In this document: piece by piece, positions 5,579 to 12,321 of the stretch | Numbering within the stretch: the stretch's first letter is position 1 | Layout: every line of letters begins with the position of its first letter | Origin: an uncultured beta proteobacterium | GTDB lineage: Bacteria; Pseudomonadota; Gammaproteobacteria; Burkholderiales; Rhodocyclaceae | Assembly: GCA_903959855.1 (NCBI GenBank) | Contig: CAJBYR010000108.1 | Location: forward strand, 1-54,560 | Direction: 5' to 3' | Length of the DNA: 54,560 nucleotides | Made by a program: the position numbers and the translations under genes | Notes under the pieces: generated by a model | Seen by the model: only the letters and a program-made list of their open reading frames with translations | Told to the model about the DNA's origin: nothing | Database searches by the model: none

Positions 5579-5598
5579 GCCGAACTTCGACGTTTGGC
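5579..5598 (+). other. probable half attC (end of cassette series)
   Basis: After the antitoxin stop there is GCCGAAC (5579-5585), identical to the left core of attC site 1, then only six bases, then GTTTGGC (5592-5598). The stretch GAACTTCGACGTT matches 12 of 13 bases of GAACTTGGACGTT in the right half of site 1. No hairpin arms remain. It looks like the right end of an attC whose centre has been lost, marking the edge of the cassette region. Confidence 0.4.
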
Positions 5599-5615
5599 AT
5601 CGCTTGGAGCAAGAT

Positions 5616-6464
5616 ATGCGTAGGCTTCTTTCCCTGCTCCCGCTACTCACTTTTTTGTCGGTTTCAGCCTCTGCGCATGCCGGGCAGGTTGATAAAGATG
5701 AGCTCGATGACAAGACATGGAGCGGTGTTGTACGCTGCATGCAATGCGATCGACAGGATGCCATTGACCTTGGCATGCTGATCACCGGCAGCAAACCTGT
5801 CTTTCCTTCTGACTTCGAGTGCCGCGACATTGATGAAGGCTGGGCTATTGACTACAGCAGCAAGCGGGACCGCGCTGCCTTGCATGGGGGCATTGATATT
5901 CCCGCGCCGCGCGGCACACCAATACTCGCCGTGGCTGACGGGAAAGTTGTGGCGATGTTCGACAACCATGAGACAGCAGTTGGTGTGCGGGTTTTTCTGC
6001 AGCATGCGCCCATGCAGACCGGCAAGCCATTCTGGGCTTATTCAGAATACGCCCACCTGCAGGAACTCCCTGCGCTTCAGATTGGCAGCCAGGTAAAGCG
6101 CGGTGATGTGGTTGGCCTGACCAGCAATACTGGCATTTCTGGACAGGCCGCGCGGGCCAAGGCTGGAGGTTCGAGTGCTAGACCCGGCAAGACGCGCAGA
6201 GATGCGCTCCACTTCGCGATCATGTACAGCGAGAGCCCGGATTTTGCCGTCCTTCAAAAAAATGGAGGCTACCTTGTTCCAGTCCGTGCGCAATGGATGG
6301 ATCCGGTCTCTTTTTACCGTAGCACCCCGCCTTATGATTCGGATGCCGTCGCTGGACTGAAAGAAAGCGAAAAGCAGATTCGCATTCCGTTCCAAACGCC
6401 CGGTGGAGCAGTACATCCCCCTGAAAGCAAGCTCATATGGCCTTATACCTGTCTGCCGCGGTGA
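5616..6464 (+). CDS. secreted M23-family peptidoglycan endopeptidase, possibly frameshifted near the C-terminus
   Basis: 282 residues from the ATG at 5616, which has GGAG six bases upstream. There is a clear signal peptide (MRRLLSLLPLLTFLSVSASAHAG). The lysostaphin-like M23 zinc peptidase core is present: LHGGIDIPAPRGTPILAVADG with the first His-x-x-x-Asp ligand pair, then YAHLQELP and IGSQVKRGDVVGLTSNTG, then DALHFAIMY with the His-x-x-x terminal ligand. Such enzymes cut peptide cross-links in the periplasm. The predicted stop at 6462 is followed by protein-like sequence in other frames (see 6465-6639), so the original protein may have been longer. GC is lower than in later genes. Confidence 0.8.
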   Translation: MRRLLSLLPLLTFLSVSASAHAGQVDKDELDDKTWSGVVRCMQCDRQDAIDLGMLITGSKPVFPSDFECRDIDEGWAIDYSSKRDRAALHGGIDIPAPRGTPILAVADGKVVAMFDNHETAVGVRVFLQHAPMQTGKPFWAYSEYAHLQELPALQIGSQVKRGDVVGLTSNTGISGQAARAKAGGSSARPGKTRRDALHFAIMYSESPDFAVLQKNGGYLVPVRAQWMDPVSFYRSTPPYDSDAVAGLKESEKQIRIPFQTPGGAVHPPESKLIWPYTCLPR

Positions 6465-6639
6465 TGTTTTTCTGCCCGAGAATCGCTTTGAGAGGGACGC
6501 TACGCCAGCAAGCTAGACGGTGCTCGCTGGCTCCAAGGCCACCTGAGCGGACCCGTTACCGCGAATGCAAGCCTGAAGCAAAATGCGTCGTGGCGCATGG
6601 TAGAAAGCGGAGACCTGGCAAACAAATTGGAGAAACGGC
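6465..6639 (+). pseudogene. possible frameshifted C-terminal extension of the M23 protein
   Basis: Directly after the M23 stop, one frame reads GDVFLPENRFERDATPAS to a stop at 6514. From 6513 the original M23 frame reads LDGARWLQGHLSGPVTANAS followed by LKQNASWRMVESGDLANK. Both stretches look like real protein, and two compensating single-base indels (near 6455 and 6512) would join them to the M23 frame. I do not recognise the domain. Alternatively this is noncoding. The VOC gene ribosome binding site lies at the end of this stretch. Confidence 0.35.
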
Positions 6640-7035
6640 ATGTTCAGTCACATCATGGTCGGCTCGAATGACATCGAGCGTTCAAAGCGCTTCTATGACG
6701 CGGTGCTCGGCGCCCTGGGTGCGGGCGAGCCTATCCGTAACCAGGCGAAGACCGGGCATGTCCGGCTCTTTTATCGGCACGACGGCCAGACCTTCTGCGT
6801 CAGCGAGCCCATCAACGGCGAGCCGGCAACATTCGCCAACGGCGGCACGATAGGGTTCAAGTGCAATTCACCTGATGAGGTGCGCCGGTTCCATGACATG
6901 GCGGTGGCAAACGGAGGAACTTCGATCGAGGACGCCCCGGGTTTGCGCGAGGGAAGCCTGGGTGCGATGTATCTGGCCTATGTTCGCGATCCCGACGGCC
7001 ACAAGCTTTGCGCGCTCCACCGGCCAAAAACTTGA
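6640..7035 (+). CDS. VOC (glyoxalase/bleomycin-resistance) family protein
   Basis: 131 residues with the beta-alpha-beta-beta-beta architecture of the vicinal oxygen chelate superfamily. Visible marks: MFSHIMVGSNDIERSKRFYDAVL at the N-terminus (His at 4, the S-x-x-F-Y-x-x-V-L helix), FKCNSPDEVRRFHDMAVANGG in the middle, and YVRDPDGHKLCAL at the end, with the D-P-D-G-H-K-L motif providing another metal ligand. Close to the short lactoylglutathione-lyase-like proteins of proteobacteria; substrate unknown. The ATG is supported by TTGGAG 8 bases upstream. Confidence 0.85.
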   Translation: MFSHIMVGSNDIERSKRFYDAVLGALGAGEPIRNQAKTGHVRLFYRHDGQTFCVSEPINGEPATFANGGTIGFKCNSPDEVRRFHDMAVANGGTSIEDAPGLREGSLGAMYLAYVRDPDGHKLCALHRPKT

Positions 7036-7076
7036 GCGCTGAGTATCAGCGCCGGCGGCGCTAGGCACGGCCGGCG

Positions 7077-7451
7077 ATGAGTCTGCGCGAACTGCCGCGG
7101 GTGCAGCAGGTGGCGGGCGAACCGCGCCGCCGCTGGTTCCACGACCACGAGATGGACCTGGTGGTGTGGGAGAGCGAGGACGGCGAGCCGCTCAGCTTTC
7201 AGCTCGCCTACGACAAGCACCGCAACGAGCACTCGATCGCCTGGCGCGCCGGACACGGCTTCACCCACTACCAGGTCGATGACGGCGAGGCGGCGGCGCT
7301 TTCCAAGGAGGCGCCCCTGCTTTACCTTGACGGCGCCTTCGAGCGCGACCGCGTGCTGGCGGCGTTCGTCGCCGCGGCGGATACACTGCCGCCCGGGATC
7401 GCCGGCTTTGTCGCCGGACGACTGCGCGAATTCGAAGAGGAGCAGCGATGA
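7077..7451 (+). CDS. conserved hypothetical protein
   Basis: 124-residue soluble protein with no signal peptide or membrane segment. It has Trp-rich strands (RRRWFHDHEMDLVVWES, LSFQLAYDKHRNEHSIAWR) and a Gly-Phe-x-His-Tyr element (GHGFTHYQVDDGE), then a helical C-terminus. The family is not recognised. It overlaps the following DUF1330 gene by 4 bases (ATGA at 7448-7451), so the two are translationally coupled and probably function together. Confidence 0.65.
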   Translation: MSLRELPRVQQVAGEPRRRWFHDHEMDLVVWESEDGEPLSFQLAYDKHRNEHSIAWRAGHGFTHYQVDDGEAAALSKEAPLLYLDGAFERDRVLAAFVAAADTLPPGIAGFVAGRLREFEEEQR

Positions 7452-7735
7452 GCAAAGCCTGGCTGATCGGCCACATCACGGTAAAGAACGCGGCAAAGTG
7501 GGCGGAGTACCGCTCGCGGGTGCCGGCAACGCTGGCGCCCTTCGGCGCCGAACTGGTCTTTCGCGGCACGCTGGCGCAGGTGCTCTCGGGCAGGCACGGC
7601 CACACCGAGGTGGTCGTCGGCGGTTTCCCAGACCGCGCGGCGCTGGAAGCCTGGCACGCCTCGCCGGCCTATCAGGCACTGATACCGCTGCGCATGGAGG
7701 CGGCCGAGGTGGACCTGCTTTCCTATGACAGCTGA
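7448..7735 (+). CDS. DUF1330 family protein
   Basis: 95 residues with the ferredoxin-like alpha/beta pattern of DUF1330. Family marks are AWLIGHITVKNAAKWAEYRS at the start, VLSGRHGHTEVVVGGFPDRAALEAWHASPAYQAL (the F-P-D/x-x-A-L-x-W-x-x-S-x-x-Y segment), and a C-terminal strand. Members are small dimeric alpha-beta barrel proteins with no agreed activity. It is coupled to the upstream hypothetical protein by a 4-base overlap. The next gene is convergent, with a G+C-rich hairpin (7759-7775) between them. Confidence 0.85.
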   Translation: MSKAWLIGHITVKNAAKWAEYRSRVPATLAPFGAELVFRGTLAQVLSGRHGHTEVVVGGFPDRAALEAWHASPAYQALIPLRMEAAEVDLLSYDS

Positions 7736-7758
7736 GAGCCTCCGGAATGCGGGATCCG

Positions 7759-7791
7759 CCGCGCGGGCAGCGCGGACGGGCTTCGCGCCCG
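7759..7791. terminator. possible hairpin between convergent genes
   Basis: CCGCGC-GGGCA-GCGCGG (7759-7775) followed by CGGGC-TTCGC-GCCCG (7777-7791), then a weak pyrimidine run GCTTCTT. It lies between the convergent DUF1330 and MFS genes and could serve as a terminator. The missing T-run makes this uncertain. Confidence 0.3.
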
Positions 7792-7826
7792 GCTTCTTGT
7801 GGTTTGCGCCGGCGGTCTTGGGCCGC

Positions 7827-9011
7827 CTAGCGTCGCTTCAGATACCAGAGCCAGCTGAGCATCTGGGCGGCTAGCAGGCCGGCGAACGTCATCTGGTAAG
7901 CCGCCGCCGGGGCATGGCCGGCGGCGCGCAGCGCATCGACGCAGGCGCCGAAGCTCCACTGGATGAAAAAGGCACCGACGAAGACCATCAGGTTCAGCGC
8001 GGTATTCACCCGGCCCGCCAGCTCGGGCCCGAAATTCGACTGCAACAGTGCATAGGCGAGGTTGCCGACGGAAAACACCAGGCCCAGCGATAGCCAAAGC
8101 AGCCCGCTGGGGCCGACGCCGATCACGATCAGGAAGGTCGCCAGGAGGCCCAGCCCCATGCCCCATTTGAGCAGGGTTTCCGGCCCCAAACCGCGCGCTG
8201 CAAGTCGCGTCACGCCGAAGGCGATGCCGAGAAAGCCGGTGAGCATGCCGCCGGCCATCAGCAGCAGATGATGGGCGGCGGCGTCGCGGCTCAGGCCCGA
8301 GAAATTCATCAGCCAGGGCACGGCCCACAGCCCTTGCAGGGCCATGAAGCCGCCGATGATGAGCGTCGATTGCGGCGCATAACGCCAGAAGGCGGGGCTG
8401 GCGAGGACGCCGGCCAGCCCGGCTAGCTGCTGGCGAAACGGCGCGGTGCCGGTGCCGGCCGCCTTCTCCGGGGTGCTGAAGATCCCGGCCGCGACGGCCA
8501 GCCCGGCGACGGCCAGGGCGATGAACACGCCGCGCCAGCCGAAATGGGGGATCGCCCACGACAGCGGCGTCGAGGCCGTGAGCGCACCGAGGCCGCCCGC
8601 CGCCATGATCGCGGCATTGAGCGATGCTTGGCGCTCTACGCCGAACCACTGGCCGAAGGCCTTGAACGAGGCCATCAGGCAGGCCGACACGCCCAGCCCG
8701 ATCAGTGCCCGCGCCACCGCCAGCTGGGTCAGCGAGGTGCCGACGGCAAACAGGGCGCAGCCGGCGGCGGCGATCAGCAACAGCACAGCTTCGACGCGGC
8801 GGGCGCCGTAGCGGTCGAGAGCAAGTCCCAGAGGCAATTGCACCGCACCGAAGGCCAGCAGGTAAGCGCTGGTGAGCAGGCCCAGGTCGGCGGCCGATAC
8901 GCCCAGTTCACGCGTCAGTTCCGGCGCTATCACCGCGTTGACGTTGCGCAGGAAGTAGGAGAAGTAATAGCCTGCGGCGAAGGGCAGGAAAATGCGCAAC
9001 CAAAGATTCAA
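7827..9011 (-). CDS. MFS transporter
   Basis: 394 residues if the TTG at 9011 is used, with about 12 transmembrane segments. The first helix is LRIFLPFAAGYYFSYFLRNV. The MFS loop 2-3 motif appears as PLGLALDRYGARRVEA, and the second half repeats the arrangement. Resembles the NarK/ACS-like group only loosely; substrate not identifiable. I prefer TTG at 9011 because it overlaps the stop of the MOSC gene (TTGA) and has GGAG eight bases upstream. The longer ATG reading to 9068 runs into the MOSC gene. Third gene of a ROK kinase-MOSC-MFS chain transcribed on the minus strand. Confidence 0.75.
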   Translation of the reverse strand: MNLWLRIFLPFAAGYYFSYFLRNVNAVIAPELTRELGVSAADLGLLTSAYLLAFGAVQLPLGLALDRYGARRVEAVLLLIAAAGCALFAVGTSLTQLAVARALIGLGVSACLMASFKAFGQWFGVERQASLNAAIMAAGGLGALTASTPLSWAIPHFGWRGVFIALAVAGLAVAAGIFSTPEKAAGTGTAPFRQQLAGLAGVLASPAFWRYAPQSTLIIGGFMALQGLWAVPWLMNFSGLSRDAAAHHLLLMAGGMLTGFLGIAFGVTRLAARGLGPETLLKWGMGLGLLATFLIVIGVGPSGLLWLSLGLVFSVGNLAYALLQSNFGPELAGRVNTALNLMVFVGAFFIQWSFGACVDALRAAGHAPAAAYQMTFAGLLAAQMLSWLWYLKRR

Positions 9012-9685
9012 TTGCGGTCTCCATTCTTTTGCAGCCAATCCATGCGATCGCGGATCTTGCCTACCCATTCTGCCGCCAGGCCGGGCGCGTTCGCCAGACG
9101 ATCAAGTATTTCCAACGCCGGGCGCCGGGCACGCAGGCTGCGGTGAAAGTACGCCAGGCTGATCGCGCCGGACGGCCTTTCAGTGTGAATCAGCGCGTCA
9201 CCGGCGGCGCATCCGCCGGGCGTCAGTACGCGGAAGTACCAGCCGGCAATACCGTGTTCGGCCACATGCGCGGCAACACCTTCGACGCCGCAACGCGCAT
9301 CGATCTTCCAGCAGGGTGTGCGTGGCTGGGCGATCTGCAGGCGTGCCGTGCCCAAGGCGAAGATGTCGCCGATGAAGGCGGTTTCCTCGGTGATCCCGAG
9401 CGTCGACAGGTTGTCGCCCAAGCCGCCGGGCACGAGATGGCGCGCTTCCGGAAAGGCGCCGGCCAACGCATCGTAATGTTCCCGCGGGAAAAGATGCACC
9501 GCCTTGTCCGCATCGCCATGCGCGCGCATATCGGCGTGCTCGTCGCCGGCGATCCCGCCGGGGCCGATGATGCAGTGGCCGGCGAGCGCCTCCTTGGCAA
9601 TGGCGCTGCCGCGACTTTCGCCGGGAAGGAAACCGACGCGGCCGGCGAAGATGCCGCTGACGATGACGGGCGTGATCAGTGCCAT
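9008..9685 (-). CDS. MOSC domain protein, YiiM-like
   Basis: 225 residues. The MOSC beta-barrel is recognisable by GIAGDEHADMRAHGDADKAV near residue 45-65, LVPGGLGDNLSTLGI near 85-100, and the Cys-containing strand QPRTPCWKIDARC near 120, where the conserved Cys is the presumed sulfur or metal-cofactor ligand. The C-terminal YFHRSLRARRPALEILDRLA to LAAEW block is the three-helix 3-alpha domain found in E. coli YiiM. YiiM-type proteins carry molybdenum cofactor and act on N-hydroxylated substrates. It overlaps the ROK gene by 10 bases upstream and the MFS gene by 4 downstream. Confidence 0.85.
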   Translation of the reverse strand: MALITPVIVSGIFAGRVGFLPGESRGSAIAKEALAGHCIIGPGGIAGDEHADMRAHGDADKAVHLFPREHYDALAGAFPEARHLVPGGLGDNLSTLGITEETAFIGDIFALGTARLQIAQPRTPCWKIDARCGVEGVAAHVAEHGIAGWYFRVLTPGGCAAGDALIHTERPSGAISLAYFHRSLRARRPALEILDRLANAPGLAAEWVGKIRDRMDWLQKNGDRN

Positions 9686-10584
9686 AGCCAGGCCGCTCCC
9701 CTGACGCCCGACGAATCGCCGTGACGGTGTTTCAGCAGTCTGGTGGCGACATGATCAGAGAATACGTGTTCGCCCCACAGGCGTGGCACATTTTTGTAGA
9801 GCCGGTCGATGTTCGAGAGACCGCCACCGAGCACGATCACATCCGGGTCGAGGATGTTGATCACCCCGGCCAGTGCCTTCGCCAGGCGGGCCTCGTAGCG
9901 TTGCAGCGTGGCTTCGCAAGCCGCGTCGCCGGCCGCCGCGCGCTGCGCGATATCGGCGGCCTGAAAGTCGGCGCTGGTGGCACGGCGATGATCGGCGCTC
10001 AGGCCCGGTCCGGACAGATACAGTTCGATGCAGCCCGTGCGTCCGCAGTAACAGGCGTCCCGGTGGTCTTCGCCGTGCAGCGGGTTGTGTCCCCATTCGC
10101 CGGCAATCGAATTGGCGCCGGTCAGCAGCCTGCCGCCGACCACGATGCCGCCGCCGACCCCGGTGCCAAGGATCACGCCAAAGACTACCGCCGCACCTGC
10201 ACCCGCGCCATCGACGGCTTCCGACAAGGCAAAGCAGTTGGCATCGTTGGCGATACGCACTTCGCGTTGCAGCCGGGCCTGCAAATCCTGTTTCAGCGGC
10301 TTGCCGATCAGGCAGGTCGAATTGGCATTCTTGATAAGTCCCGTGATACGCGACTCGGCGCCGGGGATGCCCACGCCCACCGGGGTAAGGGCGCGGTCCG
10401 GCTGGATACCGCGACCCCTGACTTTCCGCTCGGCCATGTCGACCAGGCCGGCGACCGCCATCACGGTACCCATGTAGTCGCCCTGCGGCGTCGCCACGCG
10501 CTCGCGCAGCAGGGAGCTGCCGTCGGCGGCGAAGACCGCGATTTCAATTTTGCTGCCGCCAAGGTCGATACCCGTCCTGATCAT
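9676..10584 (-). CDS. ROK family sugar kinase (fructokinase-like)
   Basis: 302 residues. The ATP-binding N-terminus is TGIDLGGSKIEIAVFAADG. The ROK catalytic region includes ANDANCFALSEA with the catalytic Asp, GVILGTGVGGGIVVGG, and the zinc motif GEWGHNPLH followed by CYCGRTGCIELYLSGPG (His plus three Cys). The C-terminal DPDVIVLGGGLSN is the adenosine-binding segment. The family phosphorylates free hexoses. The E-W-G-H-N-P-L and C-Y-C-G-x-x-G-C-I-E signatures are those of proteobacterial Mak fructokinases and NagK-type kinases; fructose is the best guess. First gene of the minus-strand chain. Confidence 0.85.
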   Translation of the reverse strand: MIRTGIDLGGSKIEIAVFAADGSSLLRERVATPQGDYMGTVMAVAGLVDMAERKVRGRGIQPDRALTPVGVGIPGAESRITGLIKNANSTCLIGKPLKQDLQARLQREVRIANDANCFALSEAVDGAGAGAAVVFGVILGTGVGGGIVVGGRLLTGANSIAGEWGHNPLHGEDHRDACYCGRTGCIELYLSGPGLSADHRRATSADFQAADIAQRAAAGDAACEATLQRYEARLAKALAGVINILDPDVIVLGGGLSNIDRLYKNVPRLWGEHVFSDHVATRLLKHRHGDSSGVRGAAWLWH

Positions 10585-10644
10585 TGCGCCGAACGTCCAC
10601 GAAGTCTGGGATGTTAGCGCGGCGCGGGCGGATTTGATCTCCTG

Positions 10645-12321
10645 CTAAGCGGGCTTTGCCCGACACACCCTGTTGCGGCCGCCTTCCTTGGCGACATACA
10701 GGGCATCGTCGGCAAGCTTGACCAGGGAATCACCGTCCTTCGCCTCGTGCCCCGGCAGCCCCGCGACACCGATGCTGGCGGTAACCTGAAGGCCGTCGAT
10801 CACCAGCTGGGAGATGCGCAGGCGCACGGTTTCGGCCAGTTTCATGCCTTCGTCCTCGACCACGCCGGGCATCACGATGATCATTTCCTCGCCGCCATAG
10901 CGGCAGGGAATCTGGGCCGGGGCGGATATTTCCATGAGCACGCGGCCGATCGCCGCCAGCACATGATCGCCGCAATCGTGGCCGTGCGTGTCGTTGAATT
11001 TCTTGAAGTGGTCGACGTCGATCATCATCACCGAGAAGGGCTGGCCGTAGCGCTTCCAGCGCTTGAACTCGGTGGCGAGGACTTCATCGAATTGGCGCCG
11101 GTTGAAGATCCCGGTCAGGGTGTCGGTGATCGCTTGCTGTTCCAGCCGCGCTTCCAGCCGCTTTTCCTCGGTGATGTCGCGGATCAATGCCGCGGAACCG
11201 ATGATCTGGTCAACGCTGTTGCGTATGGTCGAGGCGTGGACCGAGAGCGTCCGGCCTTTCCAGCCGCGCAGACCGGGGGTGGCTGGCTCGCCATCGCTGC
11301 CCAGCCGGGCCTGCATCCATTCCGGGTCATCCAGCAGATCGAGGAAGCCGCGCGCGGTGATCTCGTCGGCGCTGCGCTCGAGGATCGCTTCGGCGGCGCG
11401 ATTGGCCAGAACGATCTGTTGCGCGCCATCCGTGACGACGATGCCGGTGCTGGCGTTGTAGATCACGGTGTTGAGCTTGTTGCGCTCTTCCCGCAGGCGC
11501 TGGTAGGTCTCCTCCAGGTTCTCGTTCATGTGGTTGAAGGCGCGCGCCATGTCGCCGATTTCGTCCCGCCGTGTCGCCTTCAGGCGCACGGAACTGTCGC
11601 CTTTGGCGACGGCTTCCATGGCGGTGAGGAATCCATTGAGCTGCGAAACTACGGTGCGGTGTGCGAACCAGTAGATCAGCGAGACGATGCCGAACAGGGC
11701 TGCGGCAATGACCAGGATGGAAAGCTGCCAGGTGCGGGCGACGTTGGCGTCGACTTCCTTCATCGAGACGGTGAAGGTGATTGCCCCGCGCAAGCGCTCG
11801 TCCTTGCCGTGGCATTTGTGGCAATGCTCGGCGTTGGGGATGGGGTTGAACACCGTCACCAGGCGCTCGCCGCCGGGTTTGAGGTGATAGTGAAAAATGC
11901 GCTCGCCGGTTTTGCGCATACGCTCCAGGCTCGGGTTGGTGGCGGCGACGACGGTGACCGGCTCTGCGCTGCGCGGAATGAACTCGAAGGCGTCGTTGCG
12001 TTGCTTGACCCTCTCGAAGGTCAGGTTGTCGACGAAGGCCTGGGTGCCGTCGGTGCGGATGATCCGGTAGTCGATGATGTTGGGGACCTTGTTGAGGCGC
12101 TCGGCGAAGTCCGGTGCGACCTTGGAATGGCCCCCTTGCATCAGGGCCGCCAGCCCTTCGGCAACGCTATCCGTGACCAGGCCCAGGGCGTTTTCGTTCT
12201 GCTGCAATGACACCTTCTCCTGGCGCATCGCGTAAGTGAGGGTGATGGCGACGATGCCGAGGATGACCACGCCGCCGACCGAGGCCAGCAAGCGATGACC
12301 GATGCGCCGGAAATGGATCAT
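10645..12321 (-). CDS. membrane diguanylate cyclase with periplasmic c-heme site, HAMP, PAS and GGDEF (copy A)
   Basis: 558 residues. Domain order: TM helix at about 11-31; periplasmic domain of roughly 165 residues ending in a c-type heme motif CHKCH (167-171); second TM at about 198-219; HAMP at about 220-272; PAS at about 280-385 with the linker RDITEEKRLE; GGDEF at about 395-555 with RYGGEEM (active-site GGEEM, a variant of GGDEF) near 475-480. It should synthesise cyclic di-GMP under control of a heme-linked periplasmic signal such as redox state, O2 or NO. No canonical RxxD inhibitory site lies before the GGEEM. Overlaps the paralogue upstream by 4 bases. Confidence 0.87.
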   Translation of the reverse strand: MIHFRRIGHRLLASVGGVVILGIVAITLTYAMRQEKVSLQQNENALGLVTDSVAEGLAALMQGGHSKVAPDFAERLNKVPNIIDYRIIRTDGTQAFVDNLTFERVKQRNDAFEFIPRSAEPVTVVAATNPSLERMRKTGERIFHYHLKPGGERLVTVFNPIPNAEHCHKCHGKDERLRGAITFTVSMKEVDANVARTWQLSILVIAAALFGIVSLIYWFAHRTVVSQLNGFLTAMEAVAKGDSSVRLKATRRDEIGDMARAFNHMNENLEETYQRLREERNKLNTVIYNASTGIVVTDGAQQIVLANRAAEAILERSADEITARGFLDLLDDPEWMQARLGSDGEPATPGLRGWKGRTLSVHASTIRNSVDQIIGSAALIRDITEEKRLEARLEQQAITDTLTGIFNRRQFDEVLATEFKRWKRYGQPFSVMMIDVDHFKKFNDTHGHDCGDHVLAAIGRVLMEISAPAQIPCRYGGEEMIIVMPGVVEDEGMKLAETVRLRISQLVIDGLQVTASIGVAGLPGHEAKDGDSLVKLADDALYVAKEGGRNRVCRAKPA

